NCBI GenBank assembly: GCA_015494795.1
Contig: WGAM01000068.1
Location: 1 to 35,118 of the forward strand
Source: Campylobacterota bacterium
Lineage (GTDB): Bacteria > Campylobacterota > Campylobacteria > Campylobacterales > Sulfurovaceae
Direction of reading: 5' to 3'
Length of the DNA: 35,118 bases
A program made the position numbers and the translations under genes. Positions within the stretch are counted from its first letter, which is position 1. Each line of letters starts with the position of its first letter. Positions 24,513-32,268 of this stretch are shown piece after piece. Below the pieces are notes generated by a model that did not search any database, had not been told where the DNA came from, and worked only from the letters and a program-made list of their open reading frames with translations.

Positions 24513-24960
24513 ATATGAGATAGTTATAGTATCTATATCTTCACCACTTCTTATTGGAGTCTATAGAGATGGAGTTTTAATTGAAGAGATAGAAAAAGAT
24601 GAAAAGACCTCTGAAATCTTATTAAAAGTTTTAATGGATATTCGAAGTAGATATGATTATGAGCATATTATATATACTAATGGGCCGGGTTCTTATATGG
24701 CAATAAAATTGACATATATTACACTTCGCTCATTAGAGATTTTAAAAGATATAAAATTTAGTAGTTGTGATGCCTTTTCACTTAATAATCAAAATCCAAT
24801 AAAAGCTATGGGGAAACTCTATTTTATTAAAGATAAGGGGAAGATAGTTACTAAAGTATTTGATGAGGTTTTAAAGCAGGAGTTTAAACTTCCAAAAGAG
24901 CTTAGTGAGATTACTCTATTAGATAGTAATCTACCACTATATATTATACCAGCAGTTTAA
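24493..24960 (+). CDS. tsaB: TsaB-like t6A biosynthesis protein
   Basis: TsaB is the inactive ASKHA-fold partner that scaffolds TsaD in making N6-threonylcarbamoyl-A37 of tRNAs. The 155-residue protein is shorter and more diverged than E. coli TsaB (231), but keeps the N-terminal strand pattern (YEIVIVSISSPLLIGVYRDG) and the diagnostic NGPGSYMAIKLTYITLRSL block (about 64-82), where canonical members read GPGSFTGLRIG. The start is TTG inside lpxC; no in-frame ATG fits. It is followed by a TsaC-like gene with a TAATG overlap, which strengthens the assignment. Confidence 0.7.
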   Translation: MKKVLPKYEIVIVSISSPLLIGVYRDGVLIEEIEKDEKTSEILLKVLMDIRSRYDYEHIIYTNGPGSYMAIKLTYITLRSLEILKDIKFSSCDAFSLNNQNPIKAMGKLYFIKDKGKIVTKVFDEVLKQEFKLPKELSEITLLDSNLPLYIIPAV

Positions 24961-25394
24961 TGCAAGAGTATCTATATTTAACTAAGACCGATACAACTAT
25001 TGGTTTTGTATCTAAAGATAGCAGTAAAATAGATATAGCAAAAAATAGAGCAGATAATAAGAAGTATATTAGAGTAGTAAAAGATTTAAAGACTCTAAAA
25101 TCTTTTACTAGAGTCCCTAATAGATATAAAAATCTTGTTCGTCGCTCTACTAAAAAGACATTTATTATGCCAAATGGAGACTCTTTTAGAGTTGTGAAGG
25201 ATACTAAACATAATTTACTATTAGATAGATTAGATTATGCTTTTAGCTCTTCTGCTAATCTTAGTGGAGAAGTTTATAATAGAGAGTATGCTATTAATCA
25301 AGCAGAGGTTATTATAGCTGAGCCAAATAGTAAAAATCTTAATCCATCTAAGATATATAAATTAGGGGTGGAGAGTATAAAATCTATTAGGTAA
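24960..25394 (+). CDS. Short Sua5/YrdC/YciO-family protein, TsaC-like
   Basis: Probably forms threonylcarbamoyl-AMP from threonine, bicarbonate and ATP for t6A synthesis. The visible family marks are TDTTIGF at 10-16, a KxR element (AKNRADNKK, about 27-35), FRVV, and SSSANLSGE (about 96-104) containing the SxN motif. At 144 residues it is about 40-50 residues shorter than E. coli TsaC, so some nucleotide-binding parts are trimmed. A YciO-like paralogue without TsaC activity is the alternative. The start ATG shares its A with the stop of tsaB. Confidence 0.7.
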   Translation: MQEYLYLTKTDTTIGFVSKDSSKIDIAKNRADNKKYIRVVKDLKTLKSFTRVPNRYKNLVRRSTKKTFIMPNGDSFRVVKDTKHNLLLDRLDYAFSSSANLSGEVYNREYAINQAEVIIAEPNSKNLNPSKIYKLGVESIKSIR

Positions 25395-25414
25395 CTATTG
25401 AGGTGTTATAGTTA
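25392..25414. terminator. Hairpin spanning the stops of convergent tsaC and TPR lipoprotein genes
   Basis: TAACTAT (25392-25398) and ATAGTTA (25408-25414) form a 7-bp stem with a 9-base loop, overlapping the last codon or stop of each gene. Two further G-U pairs are possible. No clear T-tract follows on either strand, so its efficiency is doubtful. Confidence 0.35.
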
Positions 25415-26162
25415 TTGGTTCTAGTTTAATCTCTTGATTACTCTTAGCAAGTTTAGCATACTCTCTTGCATGTGGATAATCTCCCATTGTATAGTATAGT
25501 AGTGCTATATTTTTATAACTATTTTGAGTAATTGGATGGTTATCTCCAAATATCTTCTCATTAATTTTTAGAGATTTCATATAGTTATCTAGTGCCTTTT
25601 GATACTCTCCTAGCTCTTCATGAAGTACAGCTAAGTTATTGTAGCTAACGGCTGTCTCTTGTAGCTCTTTTTTAATAATCGCCTCTTTAATCTTAACTGT
25701 TTTTTCAGTATATTCTAATGCATTTTGGCTATCTCCCATTTTTGCATAGAGTGTTCCTAAATTGTTATAACTCTCTGCTGTTTGACTATCATTTTGTCCT
25801 AAAATATCCTCTCTTATCTTTAGAGAGGCATCTATATATGCTAGTGCCTTTTTAAACTCTCCAACTCTTTTATATGCAAGTCCTATATTATTATAGGTTG
25901 AAGCTAAACTTAAATTCTCTCTATTAAATACTCTCTTTTTTATTGCTATAGATTTTTTATATAATAGTATTGCTTTTTCATAATCTCCATTATGATATGC
26001 TCTCACTCCTTGATTGTTTAGAGTATTAGCTCTTTTTAATAGAGTTCTCTTTTCTACTATTGATATATTATTAAAAATACTATTATTATAAAAATCTATA
26101 CTACAACCTGATATAAATATTACTAATATAGTTATTACTATGTATCTCAAATATCTCTCCAT
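25395..26162 (-). CDS. Lipoprotein with kinesin-light-chain-type TPR repeats
   Basis: A 255-residue protein with lipobox FISGC (Cys20). Five TPR units follow from about 45 to 240, of the longer KLC type (LASTYNNIGLAYKRVGEFKKALAYIDASLKI shape, repeated with YNNLGTLYAKMGD, YNNLAVLHEELGE and YKNIALLYYTMGD). Such repeats mediate protein-protein contact. The mature protein would lie in the periplasm at one of the membranes, with an unknown partner. It converges on tsaC with zero spacing. truD lies upstream on the same strand, 25 bases away, so it is probably cotranscribed. Confidence 0.85.
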   Translation of the reverse strand: MERYLRYIVITILVIFISGCSIDFYNNSIFNNISIVEKRTLLKRANTLNNQGVRAYHNGDYEKAILLYKKSIAIKKRVFNRENLSLASTYNNIGLAYKRVGEFKKALAYIDASLKIREDILGQNDSQTAESYNNLGTLYAKMGDSQNALEYTEKTVKIKEAIIKKELQETAVSYNNLAVLHEELGEYQKALDNYMKSLKINEKIFGDNHPITQNSYKNIALLYYTMGDYPHAREYAKLAKSNQEIKLEPITITPQ

Positions 26163-26187
26163 AATTTTTGCTAATGTTATCTAAAAA

Positions 26188-27267
26188 TCACTTTAAAGTT
26201 CTCTTAGCAATCTCTTCTAAAAATGTAGTTGCATAAGAGCCTTTTGGAAGATAGAATTGAAATCTAAGTTGAGCCTTTTTCTCATTATAACTAAATGATA
26301 AATTTTCTGGCCAAATCCAAGCAAATCTTCTATCTCCTTTTAGACAATAGAGTTCAGCATCATCAAATTTTGCCTCTAAATATCTAGCATCAGATAATAC
26401 TCTATCTGTCTTTGCTCCACAGATTAGACCTGTGGGACTCTCTAATCTTGCTAAGAAACGGCTACAAGAGAGATTGAAATCTTGAAGAGGATATGATTTC
26501 CCATCAGGATAATATCTCATATCATCACCAATAAAGAGCTTAAAAAAATTTGGTTGTTGTGCTAAAACTTTTATTAACTCTTTAGGGTATGAGAGGAGTT
26601 GAGAGGCTCTATCTAAACTATTGTTGTCTATTATTTTAGATATTGATATTCTAGTTGATAACCACTCATTAAATAGATGACTCTGATATGCAGAGACTAA
26701 TAGTTTCTCTTTAGCACCCTTTAATCTCTTTCCAGAGTGTGCTATCTCTTTACCTTGAATATAACTTTTATTATCCTCTCCAAATCTCTGATAACCATAA
26801 TAGTTTGGCATTCCTCCTTTATGTATATTCTGTGCTACTTCTCTTATCCTTAAGTTTGCTTTGGGAGTAACTCTATTTAAGATAATAGCAAATTTATTTC
26901 CTTTTAGTTGACCAATTTTAATTGGAAATTTACTATAACTCTTTTCTAAAATCTCTATCTTTTTAGTAGTAATATTTGATATGGTATCTTTCTCATATTC
27001 TCTAGGAATAGATATATATTGAATAGTAGTGGCATTTTTATCTTTTAGTCCTGCATATCCAATATCTCTATACTTTAAGTTAGTAGCTTGTGAGATTACA
27101 CTAATAAGTTTAAATGTACTCATATCACTCTTTTTAATCTTAAGAATTAAATATGAGCCATGATTTATAAAGTTAAAAAGAGGTATCTCTTCTACAAAAA
27201 ATCTCTCAACAGTCTGTTTAAAATCAAAATATATAGGTTGATGGTTATAAGCATAAATTTTTTTCAT
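26188..27267 (-). CDS. truD: tRNA pseudouridine(13) synthase TruD
   Basis: Isomerises U13 of tRNA-Glu and others. The 359 residues are typical. The catalytic Asp76 lies in GYAGLKDKNATTIQYISI (70-87), the TruD signature. The N-terminal RFFVEEIPLF and the NYYGYQRFGEDN block (about 155-166) are conserved, as are AYQSHLFNEWL and the TRUD insertion domain around 195-290 with GLICGAK. Start ATG at the end of an AT-rich gap. It is followed by a TPR lipoprotein gene on the same strand. Confidence 0.95.
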   Translation of the reverse strand: MKKIYAYNHQPIYFDFKQTVERFFVEEIPLFNFINHGSYLILKIKKSDMSTFKLISVISQATNLKYRDIGYAGLKDKNATTIQYISIPREYEKDTISNITTKKIEILEKSYSKFPIKIGQLKGNKFAIILNRVTPKANLRIREVAQNIHKGGMPNYYGYQRFGEDNKSYIQGKEIAHSGKRLKGAKEKLLVSAYQSHLFNEWLSTRISISKIIDNNSLDRASQLLSYPKELIKVLAQQPNFFKLFIGDDMRYYPDGKSYPLQDFNLSCSRFLARLESPTGLICGAKTDRVLSDARYLEAKFDDAELYCLKGDRRFAWIWPENLSFSYNEKKAQLRFQFYLPKGSYATTFLEEIAKRTLK

Positions 27268-27303
27268 GACAAAATTATATCATTAATCCTTAGATTATTG
27301 ATT

Positions 27304-28233
27304 TTAATCTCTATTTAAAGCAACTAATAAGCCTGAAGTAATAACTAAAACTATGCCTAATGTAGTTAAAAAATCTGGAAAATCATCACCTAAAGAGACA
27401 CCTATAATGGTAGCAAATACAATATTTGAGTAACTAATAGTTCCTACAACTCCTGCTTTTGTATGTTCATAAGCTTTTGTCATCATAATTTGAGAAAATG
27501 TAGCTGATAATCCCATCATAACTATATAAAACCACAATATTCCATCTGGCATAATAAATTTAGAGAACATAAAATCTAACTCTTTAGGTGGATTTATATA
27601 TGGAGTAATTATCATTAAAAGAAGAGGAGCAATAGTTCCAACTCCCATAAAACTCATTACAATTGCTCTTGTATCATAATAGACTCTAAGCTCTCTAATA
27701 GATGTATATGCGAGTGCTGCACCAACTCCTGAAAATATCCCTAAAATATCATACTTATCAAATGAGCTATTTTGAGGTTGAGCAATTAAAATAATGCCAA
27801 TAAATCCTAAGATAATTGCAAAAATAGCCCATATATTTAACTTCTCTTTTAAAAAGATATATGCAAATATAGCTACAAATATTGGTGAAGTCTTATTATA
27901 TGTTACAACTTCAGCTAATGGTATATATGCAATAATATAAAAATATGCTAAGAGTGCTAAAAATCCCATAACTCCACGAAATAGAAGTAGAAGAGGTTTT
28001 CCTCCAATCTGTTTAAGAGGCGATTTATAGATAGCAAATCCTACTATTGCTACTCCAAAAATATTTCTAAAGAATGTAACTTCAACTCCCGGTAGAGTCT
28101 GACTAACAATTTTTGCAAATCCTCCCATAAATGCAAATGATAGAGATGCTAAAAGCATAAATATAATGCCTCTATCTATACTTAATATATATTTTTTCAA
28201 TAATTTTCCTAATTTTTTATGGAAGTTTAGCAT
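27304..28233 (-). CDS. EamA/DMT-family transporter
   Basis: A 309-residue inner-membrane permease with ten hydrophobic segments in two EamA halves (about 22-152 and 163-305). Family features are the early ASLSFAFMGGFAKI segment, RNIFGVAIVG in helix 2, and the YIPLAEVVTYNKTSPIFVAIFAY helix 3-4 region, which groups with RhaT/YdcZ-like DMT exporters. The substrate is unknown; homologues export amino acids or other small metabolites. The N-terminal 20 residues are basic. It is divergent from the phosphatase gene, sharing a 60-base promoter gap. Confidence 0.87.
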   Translation of the reverse strand: MLNFHKKLGKLLKKYILSIDRGIIFMLLASLSFAFMGGFAKIVSQTLPGVEVTFFRNIFGVAIVGFAIYKSPLKQIGGKPLLLLFRGVMGFLALLAYFYIIAYIPLAEVVTYNKTSPIFVAIFAYIFLKEKLNIWAIFAIILGFIGIILIAQPQNSSFDKYDILGIFSGVGAALAYTSIRELRVYYDTRAIVMSFMGVGTIAPLLLMIITPYINPPKELDFMFSKFIMPDGILWFYIVMMGLSATFSQIMMTKAYEHTKAGVVGTISYSNIVFATIIGVSLGDDFPDFLTTLGIVLVITSGLLVALNRD

Positions 28234-28293
28234 AATCTATATATTAGATTAATAGTCCATATAATATAATATACAAAATATAGGAGAAGTTAT

Positions 28294-28839
28294 ATGATAT
28301 ATTTAAAAAAACTTATAAAGATATTAATACTATTAGCACTTTTTTATATTGGATATGGTCTTATTTATGGTAATTTTCATAAATTAGATAAAAATAGTTA
28401 TCGTTCAGCACAACTCTTTAGTTTTAATATGCCTTATTATCTAAAAGAGTATAAGATAAAGACAGTTTTAAATTTAAGAGGTGAGCAGAGAGGAAAATCG
28501 TGGTATGAGAATGAGAAAAAGATTACAGATGAGCTTAATGTTACTCTAATTACCTATAAGATGAGTTCAAGAAAATATTTAGATTTTAATAAAACTTCAA
28601 AATTAGTAGAGATATTAAGAAAATCAGAGAAACCAATTTTAATTCATTGTGAAGGGGGTGCAGATAGAACATCTTTAGCTTCAGCTCTATATAGATATAC
28701 TATTTTAAAAGAGTCTAAAGAGGAGGCTATCGAGGAGTTTAGTTTTATATATGGACATATTCCACTTATTCGTCCAAAAGTTATTGCAATGGATAGAAGT
28801 TTTAACGATTATATTAAAAATATTGAGAAAAAAAGATAA
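28294..28839 (+). CDS. Membrane-anchored tyrosine/dual-specificity phosphatase
   Basis: A 181-residue protein with an N-terminal membrane segment (about 6-26) after a basic start, then a compact phosphatase domain. The P-loop CEGGADRT matches CX5R with Cys119 and Arg125, preceded by ILIH. The general-acid region around KMSSRKYLDF is less clear. The NSYRSAQL motif (35-42) near the start of the domain is typical of bacterial tyrosine phosphatase-like proteins of the DSP/PTP4A-like group. Depending on topology the domain would act in the periplasm or at the inner face of the membrane. Substrate unknown (protein, lipid or phytate-like). Confidence 0.78.
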   Translation: MIYLKKLIKILILLALFYIGYGLIYGNFHKLDKNSYRSAQLFSFNMPYYLKEYKIKTVLNLRGEQRGKSWYENEKKITDELNVTLITYKMSSRKYLDFNKTSKLVEILRKSEKPILIHCEGGADRTSLASALYRYTILKESKEEAIEEFSFIYGHIPLIRPKVIAMDRSFNDYIKNIEKKR

Positions 28840-28905
28840 TTTCATATTTATTACTAAATTATATATTAAAATTTTATAATATAATTTAAAATAAAGGATT
28901 TTAAA

Positions 28906-29013
28906 ATGAAAACAGTATCTTCTCTTTTAGTACTTATACTTTTACAGTCATCTTCACAATTTGCATGTAAAACTCGTCGTTATATACAGAAAAGTATGAT
29001 TGAATACTTCTAA
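28906..29013 (+). CDS. Possible 35-residue secreted peptide or gene remnant
   Basis: ATG with a strong AAAGGAT ribosome binding site and a TATAAT upstream (about 28874-28881). The product has a signal-like N-terminus (MKTVSSLLVLILLQSSSQFAC, hydrophobic residues 4-13) with a cysteine at 21 in an FAC context, then a basic tail (KTRRYIQK) before the stop. It could be a small exported peptide or the 5' stub of a decayed gene. A hairpin follows within 30 bases. The remaining gap up to 29176 shows nothing else convincing. Confidence 0.4.
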   Translation: MKTVSSLLVLILLQSSSQFACKTRRYIQKSMIEYF

Positions 29014-29060
29014 TGACAAAAATGCTACTACTGTACCTCAGTAGTTGTCAATTTTAATCT
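29014..29060 (+). terminator. Hairpin after the 35-residue frame
   Basis: ACTACTG and CAGTAGT form a 7-bp stem around a 5-base loop, and outer TGACA/TGTCA can extend it with a bulge. ATTTTAATCTTCTCT follows. It is consistent with a terminator for the small transcript. Confidence 0.45.
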
Positions 29061-29176
29061 TCTCTCATCATTTATTGAACTTACTATTTTTTAAAATATA
29101 TCCATACTAATATCTAAAAACATTAATATATTAAGATAAATTGATATATCTTTTAAAAATAAAGATAGAAGATTTA

Positions 29177-29773
29177 TTAACCTTTATCTTCTTCTAAAAC
29201 TTTTAACTCCTCTTTTCCTAATTTAACATATTTTTTAAACATAGTTAATAGAATATCTCTAGGCTGTTTAAACTCTTTAATAAAAAATGCTGTTGGGTCA
29301 CTCTCATCAATAGAGCTAGTATCAGCAAGATTATCAATAAAACTATCAAAACTATGTCCTGCCATAACAGCACAAGCGTGTATCATCATTGCATCTTTTA
29401 ACTCATCATCTTCTATTGTATAGTGTAGAACTAAAAATATCTCTTTAGCACCCTTTATATCATTTTCACTATATCTCTGAATACCATGCTCATATATAGC
29501 TCTAGCAGTTGATAACTCCTCTGGATTATCTAAACTAAATCCTTTATGTTCTGTAAGATACTCTGCAAGTCTATCAAATGCTTGATTGACGATAAAAGTA
29601 AATAGTTCATCTATCTCATCTTGTGAAGCCTCTATTGCTAACTTTGTGCCTAAGAGTCTATAGGCTTTATCTATACTCTTTTCACTCTCTACCTCATCTT
29701 CTAACTTTTTTAAATCTTTAATAAAATTCTCATCTTTCTTTAATGCCTCTATATCTATCTCTGGCTGTTTCAT
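29177..29773 (-). CDS. Helical acidic protein of unknown function, coupled to the aminotransferase
   Basis: A 198-residue soluble protein, strongly acidic (many Asp and Glu), predicted almost wholly helical. A stretch with TPR-like spacing (ARAIYEHGIQRYSENDIKGAKEIFLVLHY, about 90-118) suggests a helical repeat fold. No catalytic motif or signal peptide. I do not recognise the family. Its start overlaps the stop of the DapC-like gene by one base (29773), so the two are translationally coupled. Its role may be connected with that enzyme or purely operonic. Confidence 0.65.
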   Translation of the reverse strand: MKQPEIDIEALKKDENFIKDLKKLEDEVESEKSIDKAYRLLGTKLAIEASQDEIDELFTFIVNQAFDRLAEYLTEHKGFSLDNPEELSTARAIYEHGIQRYSENDIKGAKEIFLVLHYTIEDDELKDAMMIHACAVMAGHSFDSFIDNLADTSSIDESDPTAFFIKEFKQPRDILLTMFKKYVKLGKEELKVLEEDKG

Positions 29774-30906
29774 TAAATCTTTTCCTTATTAAGTGCTTTT
29801 TTCAATCTATTTAGTGCTTCTCTTGTCTTATCTTCATCATATACTAATGCTAATCTTATAAAACCTCTACCCTCTTCATCTCTTCCTAAAAATGAACCCG
29901 GTATAACTTTTAGATTATACTCTCTATATAATCTTTTAGTAAACTCTATCTCATTATTAACCTCTAACCATATATAAAAAGTGGCTAATGGTGGATTAAC
30001 GCCCAAAATATTTTTTGCTATTTGAAAATTTTTAATATATTTAGCTCTAAACTCATCTACATGAGACTGGTCTGCCCACGCTTTAGCTGAAGCATATTGA
30101 AGTGGAAGAGGAGAGGCACACCCTACATAGGTTCTATATCTCATATACTCTTTTAATATATTCTCATCTCCTGCTATAAATCCACTTCTAAGCCCCGGAG
30201 CTGATGAGCGTTTAGATATGGAGTTAACAACTAATATATTTTTAAAACTACTATTTCCAACCTCTATACTAGCATTTAGTAGTGATGGGAGAGGTTTATC
30301 TAAATATAGGTCAATATAACACTCATCATTTAGTAGAGTAAAATTATATTTTAGTGCAAGTTCTACCCATTTTTTTAGCTCATCTATTAACATAACTGAT
30401 GAGGTTGGATTATTTGGAGTATTTATTATAACTAGGTGGCATCGACTAAGCTCTTCTTCATCTATTTGAGGTTTAAAAGAGTTTTGGGGAGTTAGGTTGA
30501 GATAAATAACTTCTGCTCTGCTAGCAATTGATGCCCCCTCATATATCTGATAGAAAGGATTTGTAAATGCCATTTTGGGATTTTTTATATTATGGAGTAG
30601 AAATTGAGGAAAATTAAACAGAACCTCTCTTGTACCAAATATTGGTATAATTTGCGAACTATCTAAATCTAAATCAAAACGATTATTTAGGTAGGTTAAT
30701 ATCCCTTTTCGTAAAATAGGTTCACCTGAACTCTTAGGATACTTGTTTAATAAGTATGCTTTACTATTTAACTCATCTAAAATAAATTTTGGTGTGGAAA
30801 ATTGTGGCTCTCCTATAGTTAGGCTAAGTGGCTCTAAATTTGGATTTGGGGTAATATCTTGTAGTAGATTATTTAATTTTTCAAATGGATATGTTTTAAA
30901 GTTCAA
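29773..30906 (-). CDS. Class I/II aminotransferase, probable succinyldiaminopimelate aminotransferase (DapC)
   Basis: A PLP enzyme of 377 residues. SLTIGEPQFSTP (28-39) and INTPNNPTSS (161-170) are class I marks. The Schiff-base lysine is Lys232 in NSISKRSSAPGLRSGF, and Arg240 is the expected phosphate contact. The sequence fits the branch annotated as succinyldiaminopimelate transaminase in Campylobacterota, for lysine and meso-diaminopimelate synthesis, but aspartate or LL-DAP specificities are not excluded. The start is TTG, with AAGAGGA 6 bases upstream and TATAAT further up. No ATG fits the conserved N-terminus. Confidence 0.8.
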   Translation of the reverse strand: MNFKTYPFEKLNNLLQDITPNPNLEPLSLTIGEPQFSTPKFILDELNSKAYLLNKYPKSSGEPILRKGILTYLNNRFDLDLDSSQIIPIFGTREVLFNFPQFLLHNIKNPKMAFTNPFYQIYEGASIASRAEVIYLNLTPQNSFKPQIDEEELSRCHLVIINTPNNPTSSVMLIDELKKWVELALKYNFTLLNDECYIDLYLDKPLPSLLNASIEVGNSSFKNILVVNSISKRSSAPGLRSGFIAGDENILKEYMRYRTYVGCASPLPLQYASAKAWADQSHVDEFRAKYIKNFQIAKNILGVNPPLATFYIWLEVNNEIEFTKRLYREYNLKVIPGSFLGRDEEGRGFIRLALVYDEDKTREALNRLKKALNKEKI

Positions 30907-30937
30907 TACAATCCTCTTTTTTAAAAAGGATTATATC

Positions 30938-30965
30938 AAAAGAAAGATATAAATATCTTTCTTTT
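30938..30965 (-). terminator. Long palindromic hairpin after the secreted cysteine-containing protein gene
   Basis: AAAAGAAAGATAT (30938-30950) and its exact complement (30953-30965) make a 13-bp stem starting one base beyond the stop codon. On the minus strand the right arm itself ends in CTTTCTTTT, giving the U-rich tail. It separates this gene from the downstream DapC-like gene. Confidence 0.6.
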
Positions 30966-30966
30966 T

Positions 30967-31326
30967 CTACTCATCACCTTCACAACTTCCATCTGTTTGA
31001 GTTGTAGGTAACTCTTTATAGTTATAGTCATTAAGTTTTGCAGGTTTTAGTTTTTTACAATCAACTTTATCACATGGTACAGTTTTAGCCATAGGATAAT
31101 CAACAAATACCTCACCTTTAGCCTCTTCTAAATCTTCACACCCTTTACCCTTTTTAAGTTTAGGATTAGTTGGTGCTGACTTATCTACTTTTAATTTAAT
31201 AACAGGTAAATCAATATCTGTTTTTGCTTTTTTAACTTTTGATTTGGTATCTGCTTGACAGTTTACTCCTAACCCAACAATAATTAATACACTCAATGCA
31301 ATACATTTTGATACTACATCTCTCAT
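30967..31326 (-). CDS. Secreted Lys-rich protein with several cysteines, unknown function
   Basis: A 119-residue protein with a signal peptide (about 1-25, hydrophobic SVLIIVGLG). The cleavage site may follow CQA. The mature part is Lys-, Pro- and Asp-rich with five cysteines (GKGCED, TVPCDKVDCKK, DGSCEGDE), which suggests disulfides or metal binding in the periplasm. No domain is recognised. A strong AAAGGAG ribosome binding site precedes the ATG. The neighbouring divergent gene encodes a thioredoxin-like protein, so a redox link is conceivable (inference). Confidence 0.65.
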   Translation of the reverse strand: MRDVVSKCIALSVLIIVGLGVNCQADTKSKVKKAKTDIDLPVIKLKVDKSAPTNPKLKKGKGCEDLEEAKGEVFVDYPMAKTVPCDKVDCKKLKPAKLNDYNYKELPTTQTDGSCEGDE

Positions 31327-31488
31327 ATGTTCTCCTTTATTAATAATTATGCTTAATCGTATAATACACCATTTTTGTTTAGTTAGACATAAATTTTAAA
31401 AATAAACTTAATATTATATAGTATATTTAACATAAAAATAATAGAATTTCATATATAATTTAATAAAAACTAAGAAAAGGGAAAATAG

Positions 31489-32262
31489 ATGAAAAATTTT
31501 CTATTGTTACTATCAATTCCAGCTATACTAATCTCAGGAGGGTTGAAAAACTCTCTTATTAAATCTAAAAAAGAAAATAGACCTGTTATGGTACTTGTAA
31601 CAGCAGAACATTGTAAATATTGTGCAAAGATGAAAAAATATACTCTAAGTAATCCAGATGTTAAAGCAAATTTAGAGGGATTTATATTCACAAAAGTTGA
31701 TAAAAATAGCTTAGATGCACAAAAGTATCTACCATATACTAGATATACACCAACTGTATATTTTATATCTCCAAAATTTCATGTTGTAAATACTGTAAAA
31801 GGGTATCTTAATGCTTATGATTTTAATATGTGGATTGATGATACTAGAAAAAAACTTGGAATGGGTACACTATCACATATTGCAAAAACTGATACAATAG
31901 AGAGTTATGTAAAACCTGAAAAGGACTCGATATGGATGTATGATATTGCATCTGCTATTGATTTTGCTAATCAGACAGATAAAAATATTATGATTTTTGT
32001 TGGCTCTACAAAATCTAAATGGTCAAAAAAGATGGAGACTACAACTCTAAAAGACAAAAATATAATAAAAAAACTAGATAAGTTTGTTTGGGTAAAACTA
32101 AATCATGGAGATAAAGATGCAAAAACTTATGGTATAAACCCTAAACATGTTCCAGTAGTATATTTTATGAGAGCTGATATGAGTAACATAGCTACAGCTA
32201 AAGGGTACTATAAGAGTAAAGATTTTGAAAAATGGATAAAGTATGCAAAATCTAAAATTTAA
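31489..32262 (+). CDS. Exported protein with two thioredoxin-like domains, the second without cysteines
   Basis: A 257-residue protein with a signal peptide (about 1-18). Domain 1 (about 20-125) carries the redox motif in TAEHCKYCAKMKK (Cys42, Cys45) and the cis-proline region YTPTVYFISP, as in SoxW/DsbC-like or thioredoxin_7-type proteins. Domain 2 (about 145-255) repeats the fold (NIMIFVGSTKSKWSKKM...HVPVVYFMRAD), but its motif reads STKSKW, with no cysteine. One active and one structural domain are therefore expected in the periplasm. AAGGGAA is the ribosome binding site. Converges on the rhodanese gene. Confidence 0.8.
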   Translation: MKNFLLLLSIPAILISGGLKNSLIKSKKENRPVMVLVTAEHCKYCAKMKKYTLSNPDVKANLEGFIFTKVDKNSLDAQKYLPYTRYTPTVYFISPKFHVVNTVKGYLNAYDFNMWIDDTRKKLGMGTLSHIAKTDTIESYVKPEKDSIWMYDIASAIDFANQTDKNIMIFVGSTKSKWSKKMETTTLKDKNIIKKLDKFVWVKLNHGDKDAKTYGINPKHVPVVYFMRADMSNIATAKGYYKSKDFEKWIKYAKSKI

Positions 32263-32268
32263 TAATTT

